A stretch of DNA of 64,000 nucleotides from Phenylobacterium sp. Root700 (GTDB lineage: Bacteria > Pseudomonadota > Alphaproteobacteria > Caulobacterales > Caulobacteraceae). Numbering within the stretch: the stretch's first letter is position 1; the number at the start of each line of letters is the position of its first letter. The notes beneath the pieces are model-generated. The model was not told the origin of the DNA, searched no databases, and saw nothing but the letters and a program-made list of their open reading frames with translations. Below, piece by piece: positions 52,269-59,345 of this stretch. Both the position numbers and the translations under genes were made by a program. The stretch covers positions 62,001 to 126,000 of the forward strand of contig NZ_LMHT01000029.1 of the NCBI RefSeq assembly GCF_001429025.1. Reading direction: 5' to 3'.

Positions 52269-52975
52269 GGACGTGTGAACCCGCGACGAAACATGTCCAT
52301 TCGCAACTCGCGCGCCGCGATTGCTTCTTCCCGTTGACGTTGGATAGCAAGCCGGTCTTCGGCGAGCTGCATCATCATGACACCTTGCAGGCGCATCTGA
52401 TCGTTCTGGATCATCGCCTGTTCGGAAGCTAGGCGAGCGCTGATGTCCATCACGGCTCGGGCGCTTGGCGCGTCATCCAATGCCTCACGGAGCTGGTCTA
52501 GGCCATCAAGCCGCGCTTCAGCGATACGTGTCACCTCTTCTCCGAGCGCCATATCGCGGGCGCCGCGAGCGCCCGCAGCTTCGATACTGAGCGCCTCAGG
52601 ATGGTCAGGCGCCGGGGTGTACGCCCGGTAGGTCGCGCGAATTTCTTCGGCCCGAACGGCAAGTTCACCTAGCGCCTTCAGGTCGCCCCTGGCCGCAGCC
52701 TCCAGCTTGTCTAGGCCGGGCACGAACCGGCGCAGTTCTGGGGTCAAGAGCTGACCGGCGATGGCGTTGACGTTCGAGAGGTCATTGAAGCTCTCGTAGA
52801 GCCGCTCGGCTTGGGTCACCTGTTCGCGCAGCTTCTGCAATTGGGAGACGGCGGTCTGGGCTTGGGTGATCAGCTGGGTTACGGCCGCCGGATCATGGAC
52901 AAGCACTTGAGCGGCCGCAGGTCCGCCGCTCACAAACACAGCGGATGCGATGAAGGTTGGCAGAAGCGATTTCAT
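52265..52975 (-). CDS. virB5: VirB5-like minor pilin
   Basis: The protein has 236 residues with a signal peptide (MKSLLPTFIASAVFVSGGPAAAQ) and a long helical body (AVTQLITQAQTAVSQLQKLREQVTQAERLYESFNDLSNVNAIAG; MDISARLASEQAMIQNDQMRLQGVMMMQLAEDRLAIQRQ). This matches the TrbJ/VirB5 family, the pilus-tip or shaft-associated protein. The start at 52975 overlaps the virB4 stop by 4 bp. Confidence 0.92.
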   Translation of the reverse strand: MKSLLPTFIASAVFVSGGPAAAQVLVHDPAAVTQLITQAQTAVSQLQKLREQVTQAERLYESFNDLSNVNAIAGQLLTPELRRFVPGLDKLEAAARGDLKALGELAVRAEEIRATYRAYTPAPDHPEALSIEAAGARGARDMALGEEVTRIAEARLDGLDQLREALDDAPSARAVMDISARLASEQAMIQNDQMRLQGVMMMQLAEDRLAIQRQREEAIAARELRMDMFRRGFTRP

Positions 52976-55344
52976 ACGCGGTGCCTCCACTGGTCGTGAA
53001 AGTGGGGTAGCCAGGCCTCGGGGCGTTCTCCGTGCTGGACCATCAGTTGGTCCATCAGTTCAAGGGTCGCAGTGCGGCCAGAGAGGACCGCGAGCTCGGC
53101 TTCCATGCCGTTGAGGTCCAGTTCGACGACAATGCTGTCGTGCCCCTGCTTGACGAGGAAGCGCCGCTGCTCTGGTGAGAGTTCGTCACGGATCAGGCGA
53201 AATTCCTCACCGGTCAGGCCAAAGCCCTCGACATAGTCCTGCGCGGCGCCATGCGGGTTCGGGAGAAAGATCTTGGTGGCGCACATCTCCACGACAGTGT
53301 GAGCAATCGGCGAACGCAGAACATCGGCCGGCGACTGCGTACCGAAGATCATGAATGCGTTCTGCTTGCGCCAGGTCTTTAGGCCGTTCTGGGCAAGATC
53401 ACGGAAGGCCTCATCACCGAGCGCCTTCCAGAATTCATCGATATCGAGCACAAGGCGACGGCCGTCCACGAGGCCGGAGATCCGATGGAAAAGGTACATC
53501 ATTACCGGATTGCGGATCTCCGGGTGGTCGAGGAGTTCGGTCATGTCGAAACCGACCAATCGTGCTTCCAGCGCCATGGTGTCGACAGCGCCGTCCAACG
53601 CCCAGCCGAGCGCACCGCCGGAGGCCCAGCGTTCGAGGCGCGCGCCGATCCCGCCGATGTCCTGATGGCCAAGCAGGGTGCGCAAAGCCCCAATCGAACG
53701 GTGTTGCGCAGGTAGGGCCGCGAGCGCGGCTATGCCTGTCGAAATGGCGTGTTCGGCCCCCGGGCCGAGCCGCTCGCCAGGCAGCGTTACGATTCTACGG
53801 ATAAGGTCGCAGAGGAAAACCTGATTGGCCGGCGTGAACGGTAGGACTTTGAAGGGGGCGAGCCCCGTAGGGCGTCCAGGCCGCAACGAAAGATAGGCTC
53901 CTCCGCAAGCGCGTACGAAGATCTCGGCGCCGCGATCCTTGTCGATGAAGACTTGCTGAGCGCTGTGCTTTTCAAGCTGAGCGAGCAGGAAGTTCTGGAT
54001 GACGGTCTTGCCCGATCCTGACGGGCCGCAGATGAAGGTGTGGCCAAGGTCGGCCACATGAAAGTTGAAGTAGAACGGTGAGCCTGCTGTCGTCTGCAGC
54101 AGGCTGACGGCCTCGCCCCAGCAGTTTCCCCTCGCGCGGCCGGCCGGATAGGTGTGGAGGGGGGCTAGCCCGGAGAAGTTCCGTGAGGTGATCGCTGCTG
54201 GCCGCGTGCGGCGCGAGAAGAGGCCGGGGAACTGGGCCCAGAATGCGCTTTCGAGCCCCAGATCCTCTCGAGCTACGACGAGGCCGGAGTCAGCCAACAT
54301 CGCGCGCGCTTGTGAGGTCGCATCACCCAGTTCGTCTGGACTGTCGCCGAACACCAGGACCGAGGCCTGGTGGTCGCCCATGACGAAACGGTTGCTGGCG
54401 AGGTCGTCGAGCGCTTGGCTCAGTGCACTTATCTGACTGGCGGCGCGGTCGCGAGCGCTCACCATCTGGTTTTGCTTGCGCTCCATCACCCCCCGCGCGG
54501 CGGATTTTGAGAGGAAGGTGAATGATTGCGCCGCGACGAAAGGAAACCGGGCCTGGAGGAGTTCATCCCAATGCCCCGGTCGTGTGACCGCAGGATATTC
54601 TTTTACCGCCAGCATGGCGCCGAACCGCGTCTGGCAAGCGGTCCGGATCTCGAGCGCCTCACGCCCGAAGATCACACGGTCGGAGTACAGCGCTTCGCCA
54701 AGGTGCCCTTGAACCAGGGGCATACGTTCCGGGGCGCCGCCGAACAGCAGGCGCAGCATTCCCATCGGTTCTGAGAAGCAAAGACCTTCGCGCTCGTAGA
54801 TGCCGAGTTGTCGTGGATTGTAGCGGCCGAGATGCTGGGTCAGGTCGCGGGCGACCTCGTATAGCCGTCCAACGTCATCCTCGCGGCTCGCCGCCGAGTT
54901 GCCGCCCAGGCGTCCGAGGAAAGCGCGGGCGCGGTCGTGTGGATCGCGGTCCGGATGAAGAACCAGCGTAAGATAGAGGTCGTTGACGAACATTCGCCGG
55001 CTGGCGAGCCGACGGCGGTATGCGTCGTCGAGTTCGCGGGCGAAAGCCGAACGAAACTCTCCCTGAGGGTAGGCGCTGACGGGGCGGCGCACGATGTGGT
55101 GCCAGACAGCCAATCGGTCGTCCGCCAGATTGCGCCAGGCGCTATTTAGTTTGTCGTGGCGATTGTTGAGCTCGCCGACGTCGGCGGTCTCGAAGCTCGC
55201 CCCGTCGATGGCGAAGCTGACCATCAGCGCCCCTGTGTCGAGGGCGATGATCTGCTCATCGACATGCCGAGCGTAAGGCAAGGTCGAACGGGGGTGAGGC
55301 TCTCTAGCCAACAAGCGTCGCGACACGGTGGAGTTTTCAGCCAT
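52972..55344 (-). CDS. virB4: VirB4-type ATPase
   Basis: The protein has 790 residues. The CagE/TrbE/VirB4 N-terminal domain (about 1-390) is followed by the ATPase with Walker A GPSGSGKT at 440-447, DKDRGAEIFVRACGGAYLSL, the Walker B region RRLVLDIDEFWKALGD, and FGTQSPADVLRSPIAHTVVEM. It energises pilin extraction and substrate transfer. It overlaps virB3 by 8 bp and virB5 by 4 bp. Confidence 0.95.
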   Translation of the reverse strand: MAENSTVSRRLLAREPHPRSTLPYARHVDEQIIALDTGALMVSFAIDGASFETADVGELNNRHDKLNSAWRNLADDRLAVWHHIVRRPVSAYPQGEFRSAFARELDDAYRRRLASRRMFVNDLYLTLVLHPDRDPHDRARAFLGRLGGNSAASREDDVGRLYEVARDLTQHLGRYNPRQLGIYEREGLCFSEPMGMLRLLFGGAPERMPLVQGHLGEALYSDRVIFGREALEIRTACQTRFGAMLAVKEYPAVTRPGHWDELLQARFPFVAAQSFTFLSKSAARGVMERKQNQMVSARDRAASQISALSQALDDLASNRFVMGDHQASVLVFGDSPDELGDATSQARAMLADSGLVVAREDLGLESAFWAQFPGLFSRRTRPAAITSRNFSGLAPLHTYPAGRARGNCWGEAVSLLQTTAGSPFYFNFHVADLGHTFICGPSGSGKTVIQNFLLAQLEKHSAQQVFIDKDRGAEIFVRACGGAYLSLRPGRPTGLAPFKVLPFTPANQVFLCDLIRRIVTLPGERLGPGAEHAISTGIAALAALPAQHRSIGALRTLLGHQDIGGIGARLERWASGGALGWALDGAVDTMALEARLVGFDMTELLDHPEIRNPVMMYLFHRISGLVDGRRLVLDIDEFWKALGDEAFRDLAQNGLKTWRKQNAFMIFGTQSPADVLRSPIAHTVVEMCATKIFLPNPHGAAQDYVEGFGLTGEEFRLIRDELSPEQRRFLVKQGHDSIVVELDLNGMEAELAVLSGRTATLELMDQLMVQHGERPEAWLPHFHDQWRHRV

Positions 55345-55675
55345 GGCGCAGCTCGTTCAGGCGGCGCGATCGGCGCAGAGGTAGCGGCGAGGGCGAACTC
55401 CCGCCCCAGAGCCTGATGTTGCGCGCTCTGCCTTTGGTGTTCAGGAAGGCGAACAGCAGGCGGTAGGCGTTGGGATCGGTCCGGCAGATTGCGTGGGAGA
55501 CGCCATGTAGCGCCGGAGCAGCCAACAGGTAGGTTAGATCGTCGCCAAGCAGGAAACAGAGACCTGAGGCGATGATGTTGAGCCCCATCGCCTCAATCGG
55601 CACGCCAAGAACCATGGCTGGCCTGGTGCAAGCCAGAAACAGGGTGTCCTCGACAAGGCGCTCACTCGCCATCAC
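55337..55675 (-). CDS. virB3: VirB3-like inner-membrane protein
   Basis: The protein has 112 residues. EDTLFLACTRPAMVLGVPIEAMGLNIIASGLCFLLG, with a membrane helix pair, is the TrbD/VirB3 signature, followed by a basic C-terminus. It assists VirB4 in pilus biogenesis. Start 55675 or 55672 (two adjacent ATGs). It lies 1 bp after the virB2 gene. Confidence 0.9.
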   Translation of the reverse strand: MMASERLVEDTLFLACTRPAMVLGVPIEAMGLNIIASGLCFLLGDDLTYLLAAPALHGVSHAICRTDPNAYRLLFAFLNTKGRARNIRLWGGSSPSPLPLRRSRRLNELRHG

Positions 55676-55676
55676 C

Positions 55677-55967
55677 CTATCCTCCGGTCAGCATGTCGAC
55701 GATCTCGGCCGCGCCGAAGACCACGATGACGCCTAGGACCACAGTGGCGGCGCGACGAAGATCGAAGAGCCCGAACATCCAGAGGACGCCGACAACAATG
55801 ACGGCGATGATCGCCAGGAGGCGCGCCGTGTTGCCGGTCAGCAAGTCGACGACGTTCTGCAGCAGGCTCTCGACGTTCTGGGCGGCAGCTGGCGTCGAGT
55901 AGGCCAGGGCCACAAGGAGGCCGACGCTTGCCGCGGCTCCCGCTTGGCGTAAGGCAAGATTTTTCAT
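55677..55967 (-). CDS. virB2: VirB2-like major pilin
   Basis: The protein has 96 residues. A long signal peptide (to about residue 29, PAAAQNVESLL) precedes two hydrophobic helices (LLAIIAVIVVGVLWMFGLFD; AATVVLGVIVVFGAAEIVDML) with a short polar turn containing Arg-Arg, the TrbC/VirB2 pilin layout. The start overlaps the virB1 stop by 4 bp. Confidence 0.93.
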   Translation of the reverse strand: MKNLALRQAGAAASVGLLVALAYSTPAAAQNVESLLQNVVDLLTGNTARLLAIIAVIVVGVLWMFGLFDLRRAATVVLGVIVVFGAAEIVDMLTGG

Positions 55968-56587
55968 CGACCGGCTCCTTCCGGTAAGGCGAGGCTGGAG
56001 GTCTCGCGCTGGTCTGGCGTGATGAAGACAAGGGCCAAGGAGGCTGCGCCGGAGAAGACGTCGTGCGACGGGACGTTGGCGGTGGAAGGCGCACCAAGAG
56101 TTTGAGTGAGCGAAGGCGCCATGGCGCGGGCGGCGGCGCGGACCTTGGCGACATAGCCGTTGTGCTGACCTCGGACCTGGTCACCCGTGTTGTAGAGTGA
56201 GAGGGCCTGGCTCAGCGCAGTCTGGCCATGACCGGTGTCGCGCGAGGTGCGACGATAGTTGAGCGTCAAAACCCGTCCTGCGGCGGCCAGATTGCGGCAG
56301 GGATCGAAGGCATCTTCGATGCTGAGGTCCAGCCAGGCGAGGTTGCGGCTGTTGATTTGTCCAAGGCCGAGGTCGAGGTTTGCGCCCGCCCGAAGAAGCC
56401 GTTCGGCTTCGCGCGCGGCTTGGTGAGCAGACGATGGCCGGGCGCCGGGCCTTGAGCCCCCATTCACGCCGATCGCAAGGGTGTCAAAGCCGCTCTCGAC
56501 TTGAACAATGGCCAGCAAGGTCTCGGTGGCGACCTGCGGTGCGCAGGCCTGGGCGAGACTGAGCGCCGCGGCGAGATCGAGGATCAT
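55964..56587 (-). CDS. virB1: VirB1-like lytic transglycosylase
   Basis: The protein has 207 residues. AIVQVESGFDTLAIGVNGG carries the catalytic Glu of the SLT goose-lysozyme fold, followed by GLGQINSRNLAWLDLSIEDAFDPCRNLAAAGRVL and LSLYNTGD. It opens the peptidoglycan for the secretion channel. It is the first gene of the operon; the 180-bp space upstream contains the putative control site at 56758. There is no strong N-terminal signal peptide, only a short hydrophobic start. Confidence 0.92.
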   Translation of the reverse strand: MILDLAAALSLAQACAPQVATETLLAIVQVESGFDTLAIGVNGGSRPGARPSSAHQAAREAERLLRAGANLDLGLGQINSRNLAWLDLSIEDAFDPCRNLAAAGRVLTLNYRRTSRDTGHGQTALSQALSLYNTGDQVRGQHNGYVAKVRAAARAMAPSLTQTLGAPSTANVPSHDVFSGAASLALVFITPDQRETSSLALPEGAGR

Positions 56588-56757
56588 GCGCCGATCCTCG
56601 CCATGTGCTCTGCAGTGTTCTCGATCGGCCCGAACATGCGTTCTCCCCGTCAGGGCATGTGACGGACCGAAGCGTGGAGCGGTTTTGGGGGAGGCGACGA
56701 CCCCGCTAGTTTACGGGATTGACGGCGCCCCGGCGCTGCGAGAGCAGCGACTAGTCG

Positions 56758-56775
56758 CCCCGTAACCTTACGGGG
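56758..56775. promoter_or_regulatory. Palindrome in the space upstream of the virB operon
   Basis: CCCCGTAACCTTACGGGG is a perfect 8-bp inverted repeat with a 2-bp spacer. It spans the TAA stop codon of the XRE-LuxR regulator gene and lies 171 bp upstream of virB1. A related half-site, TTACGGGATTGACGG, lies at 56711-56725 and resembles TTACGGGGTTGAAGG at 56768-56782. A two-base loop makes a transcript hairpin unlikely, so an operator is the better reading. Confidence 0.5.
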
Positions 56776-57445
56776 TTGAAGGCTCCAGATATCCTAGTTG
56801 TGTCGCCATTGCGACCGCCTGAACGCGGGTTCTGACCTCTAGACGGGCGCAGGCTTCAGCGACGTGCCCATCGACGGTCCGGGCTGAGATGCCAAGGATC
56901 AATCCGATGTCGCCAGAGCTCTTTCCATCGCGCGCCCAGGCCAGACACTCGATTTGCCGCGGCGTAAGGGGGGCGTGATGGGGACCGCCATCCATGACGA
57001 TGGGATCGTGGAGCGGGGGGGCGGCTTCGGCTCGTGAACGCGCATGCCCGGCGAGTTCGCGAAAGGCCGCGCCGAAGGCGCTGAAGATGGCTGTCGCCTC
57101 AAGTGTGCTGACGCCGCCTGCGAGCTCAGCTTCAAAGGCCTGCAGCTCGCTGACGAAAGCCATGATGAACTTGTTGTCCGCACATTCAAAGGCAAGCGTC
57201 GGCGAGGACAACGATGCGCCTAACGCCAGGGCGAAATAGTCACTATCGGTGGCGAGCGCGAAGGCCTGCAGGCGCTCATTGGTGAGCGGGCCGCGCCCAG
57301 CTTCAAAGTATTCGTAGCTCCGCAGGCCTATGCCCATCGCCATAGCCACGTCGCGGGAGCGTAAGCCGCGATGGTGGCGGATTGCGCGGAGAATACGTGA
57401 CAGTCTTCTGCGGGCGTCAGGGGCGGTGGGAAACGAAGAAGACAT
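56768..57445 (-). CDS. XRE-LuxR fusion transcriptional regulator
   Basis: The protein has 225 residues. The N-terminus looks like a HTH_3/XRE domain (LSRILRAIRHHRGLRSRDVAMAMGIGLRSYEYFEAGRGPLTNERLQAFALATD). A middle helical region is followed by a C-terminal LuxR/GerE HTH (LTPRQIECLAWARDGKSSGDIGLILGISARTVDGHVAEACARLEV). It has no receiver and no autoinducer domain. It is transcribed just ahead of the virB operon in the same direction and probably controls it; the palindrome at 56758 is the candidate site. The start at 57445 gives the conserved-looking N-terminus. Confidence 0.82.
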   Translation of the reverse strand: MSSSFPTAPDARRRLSRILRAIRHHRGLRSRDVAMAMGIGLRSYEYFEAGRGPLTNERLQAFALATDSDYFALALGASLSSPTLAFECADNKFIMAFVSELQAFEAELAGGVSTLEATAIFSAFGAAFRELAGHARSRAEAAPPLHDPIVMDGGPHHAPLTPRQIECLAWARDGKSSGDIGLILGISARTVDGHVAEACARLEVRTRVQAVAMATQLGYLEPSTP

Positions 57446-57761
57446 GCGTCTGCCGTGCACAACCAAAACGTGTCTGAAAATACCTACTCGATCTTGCGCG
57501 CTCGCACATTATTTCTAGAGATGGTCGCTGGCGACGTGGGAGCTAAGGGCCAAAATTCATCGCGTCGGCCGCTCCGGATCGCCAAAATCTTTGTCGCGAA
57601 AAGAGTTTGCGTATTTATCGCACCGCTATGACCGTGCGATCGATTTCGTCCGTACACCGCTTTCGTTCGGCGCCTTTCAGGACCCATTTTCTTCGTGATG
57701 TCACGCTGTACTACAACTGCTAGGCGCACGTGGCGGCGGTTGGATACAGAAAGGTCGAACG
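57446..57761. other. Divergent intergenic region between the T4SS regulator and the lasso cluster
   Basis: This is 316 bp of lower-GC sequence without a supported gene. It should hold the promoters of both the XRE-LuxR gene (minus) and the gntR gene (plus). The motif TACTACAACT at 57709-57718 recurs, inverted, in the lasso precursor upstream region at 58407-58416. Confidence 0.5.
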
Positions 57762-58397
57762 GTGGACGTGAATCGCGATCCCTTTGGCGTTGTAATCGCT
57801 TCTGTGCGTTCAAGGCTGAGGGCTGGGCGCCTAGTGCTCGGCGAGCAGTTGATGATCACTGATCTCTCCCGGGAGCTCGGCTTGAGCGCAACCCCGATCC
57901 GAGAGGCGTTGTCACGCTTGGCCGGTGAGGGCCTTATCGAAGATCGGCGGGGCGTTGGCCACTTCGCATGGCGACTCGATGCTATCGATCTCCAGGGGCT
58001 GTATGATCTTCAGATGGCCTACCTTCGGGGCGCGTTTTTGCGCCCAGCGCACGCCTGGTCGGTCGATGAGCTGGGGGTGGGCGAGGTCGCAGATGACGCC
58101 AAACACCTTACTCGAACCGAACGGATCCATGAGCGGGTGATCGCGCGATCGCGCAATCTCTGGCTCACCCGCTCGCATCGTTTGCTGGCCGATCGCTTGG
58201 CGCCGGCGCGGCGCGTCGAGCCGCTGGTGCTGAGCGGCCTGGAAATCGAGCTCGACCACCTGGAAGCCTTGCTCCCCGACGCAACGGTCGAGGAGCTTCA
58301 GGACGCCTTTGGCGGCTACTATGGGCGACGGGTTCGTCTGGCGACGGACATCATTGCGGCGATGCGGGGCCCCGGGAGGGGCCTTGGGTCGATATAG
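57762..58397 (+). CDS. GntR-family regulator of the lasso-peptide cluster
   Basis: The protein has 211 residues. The N-terminal winged helix is typical of GntR/FadR (IASVRSRLRAGRLVLGEQLMITDLSRELGLSATPIREALSRLAGEGLIEDRRGVGHF). The C-terminal part is helical and poorly conserved, possibly a divergent FCD-like domain. The GTG start is directly upstream of the lasso precursor and its promoter and probably controls it. Regulators of this type occur with some proteobacterial lasso clusters. The inducer is unknown. Confidence 0.85.
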   Translation: MDVNRDPFGVVIASVRSRLRAGRLVLGEQLMITDLSRELGLSATPIREALSRLAGEGLIEDRRGVGHFAWRLDAIDLQGLYDLQMAYLRGAFLRPAHAWSVDELGVGEVADDAKHLTRTERIHERVIARSRNLWLTRSHRLLADRLAPARRVEPLVLSGLEIELDHLEALLPDATVEELQDAFGGYYGRRVRLATDIIAAMRGPGRGLGSI

Positions 58398-58406
58398 TTC
58401 GACTAT

Positions 58407-58416
58407 AGTTGTAGTA
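58407..58416. promoter_or_regulatory. Inverted copy of the gntR upstream motif before the lasso precursor
   Basis: AGTTGTAGTA is the reverse complement of TACTACAACT found at 57709-57718. It is embedded in ATAGTTCGACTATAGTTGTAGTATGG, which also contains the palindrome ATAGT-TCG-ACTAT at 58394-58406. It lies about 80 bp before the precursor ATG, between the regulator and its probable target. Confidence 0.5.
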
Positions 58417-58455
58417 TGGTTTGAATACTGCATTGCGTGAGTGTTGATCTGGTCT

Positions 58456-58473
58456 TGTCGCAATTTCGCGACA
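58456..58473 (+). promoter_or_regulatory. Hairpin in the leader of the lasso precursor gene
   Basis: TGTCGC-AATTTC-GCGACA forms a 6-bp stem with a 6-nt loop, ending 21 bp before the precursor start codon and just ahead of its ribosome site. It could influence translation or mRNA stability. Confidence 0.3.
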
Positions 58474-58494
58474 GTCTGAGAGCGGGAGTAGATC

Positions 58495-58617
58495 ATGATC
58501 GTCAAGACCATGAGTAAGCGCCGTCTGATCAAGCTCGGCAACGCCAAGCGTCTGACTAAGGGCGACTTCGGCGTGCCCAACGAAATCGGCGCGTCCAACC
58601 TGCAGCCGGAAGGCTGA
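58495..58617 (+). CDS. Lasso-peptide precursor (A)
   Basis: The product is 40 residues. The leader (residues 1-22) is basic and contains the KRRLIKLGNAKRLTK stretch, with Thr at position -2 relative to the core, the hallmark of lasso leaders. The predicted core is GDFGVPNEIGASNLQPEG, 18 residues: Gly1 amino group to the Glu8 side chain would give an 8-residue ring, leaving a 10-residue tail without aromatic plugs. Asp2 is too near to act as the acceptor. AGCGGGAG (58481-58488) is the ribosome site; the ATG at 58510 is an alternative start. The B and C genes follow. Confidence 0.9.
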   Translation: MIVKTMSKRRLIKLGNAKRLTKGDFGVPNEIGASNLQPEG

Positions 58618-58623
58618 CAGAGG

Positions 58624-58652
58624 CTGGCGTCGGCCTTGGCCGGCGCCAGTTT
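58624..58652 (+). terminator. Stem-loop between the lasso precursor and the B gene
   Basis: CTGGCGTCGGC and GCCGGCGCCAG pair over 11 positions (one T.G) around a CTTG loop, followed by TTT. It lies 7 bp after the precursor stop. A weak terminator here would give more precursor than enzyme transcript, a layout known from other lasso operons. Confidence 0.65.
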
Positions 58653-58681
58653 GGCCAAGCGTATTCCCATCGAGGAACGCC

Positions 58682-59344
58682 ATGTCGACTTGGTATCTCA
58701 GTGCGAATGTCTACGCCGCACGTCGCGACGCCGACATCGTCATTCTCGACGCTCGACGCGGTGACTATTATTGCATGCCGAACGCTGGGCTGGGCGGTCA
58801 TGCGAGCGCCGGTGCGGCGACTATCAGCGTCGCCAGTGCCGATTTGGCCATTGGTCTGGTCGAGGGGCGACTGGTTCAGGGCGTCCCGCCTGATCATGAT
58901 CCTATCCGACTCCAACCCCCAGCCCCCGCGTCGAACGATCTCAAAGGTCTGGCGGCCGGGCCCGCCAAAGCGGCCGATATGGCCGATTTCATTATGACCT
59001 TTCTCGACATGGCACCGCACTACTACGGGCGGGGGTTCAACCATCTGATTTCGTCGGCTCGTGGATATCGCGCTGAGACGCCGTCCCTCAACGCTGCGGC
59101 GAACGTCCTAAAGCCGGTGCTCACCTTCCATCAGCTGTTGCCGCTGGCTCCCTTCCCGGGCGTGTGCCTCTATCGTTCGTTCTTCTTGTTACGCCACCTG
59201 CGCCGGCGCGGCCTTCATGCGGTCTGGATGTTTGGCGTGAGAACCTGGCCGTTCGAGGCGCATTGCTGGTTACAGCTGGGCGATACCGTTCTTGACGACA
59301 CGGTCGATCACACCGCCGGCTACACCCCGATCATGGTGATCTGA
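58682..59344 (+). CDS. Lasso-peptide leader peptidase with fused RRE (B)
   Basis: The protein has 220 residues. The first 80 or so form the PqqD-like RiPP recognition element (WYLSANVYAARRDADIVILDARRGDYYCM). The C-terminal half is the transglutaminase-like protease, with GVCLYRSFFLLRHLRRRG and Cys162, His194 (FEAHCWL) and Asp206 (LDDTVDH). Their spacing of 32 and 12 residues matches the McjB triad. It would bind the leader and cut after Lys22. Fusion of both parts is the usual proteobacterial form. It precedes the cyclase gene by 1 bp. Confidence 0.93.
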   Translation: MSTWYLSANVYAARRDADIVILDARRGDYYCMPNAGLGGHASAGAATISVASADLAIGLVEGRLVQGVPPDHDPIRLQPPAPASNDLKGLAAGPAKAADMADFIMTFLDMAPHYYGRGFNHLISSARGYRAETPSLNAAANVLKPVLTFHQLLPLAPFPGVCLYRSFFLLRHLRRRGLHAVWMFGVRTWPFEAHCWLQLGDTVLDDTVDHTAGYTPIMVI

Positions 59345-59345
59345 A

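Noticed and set aside
52102..52350. 82-residue minus-strand frame over the virB5-virB6 junction
   Set aside because: It is in another register from the coupled 42-codon ORF and overlaps virB5 coding sequence without any motif.
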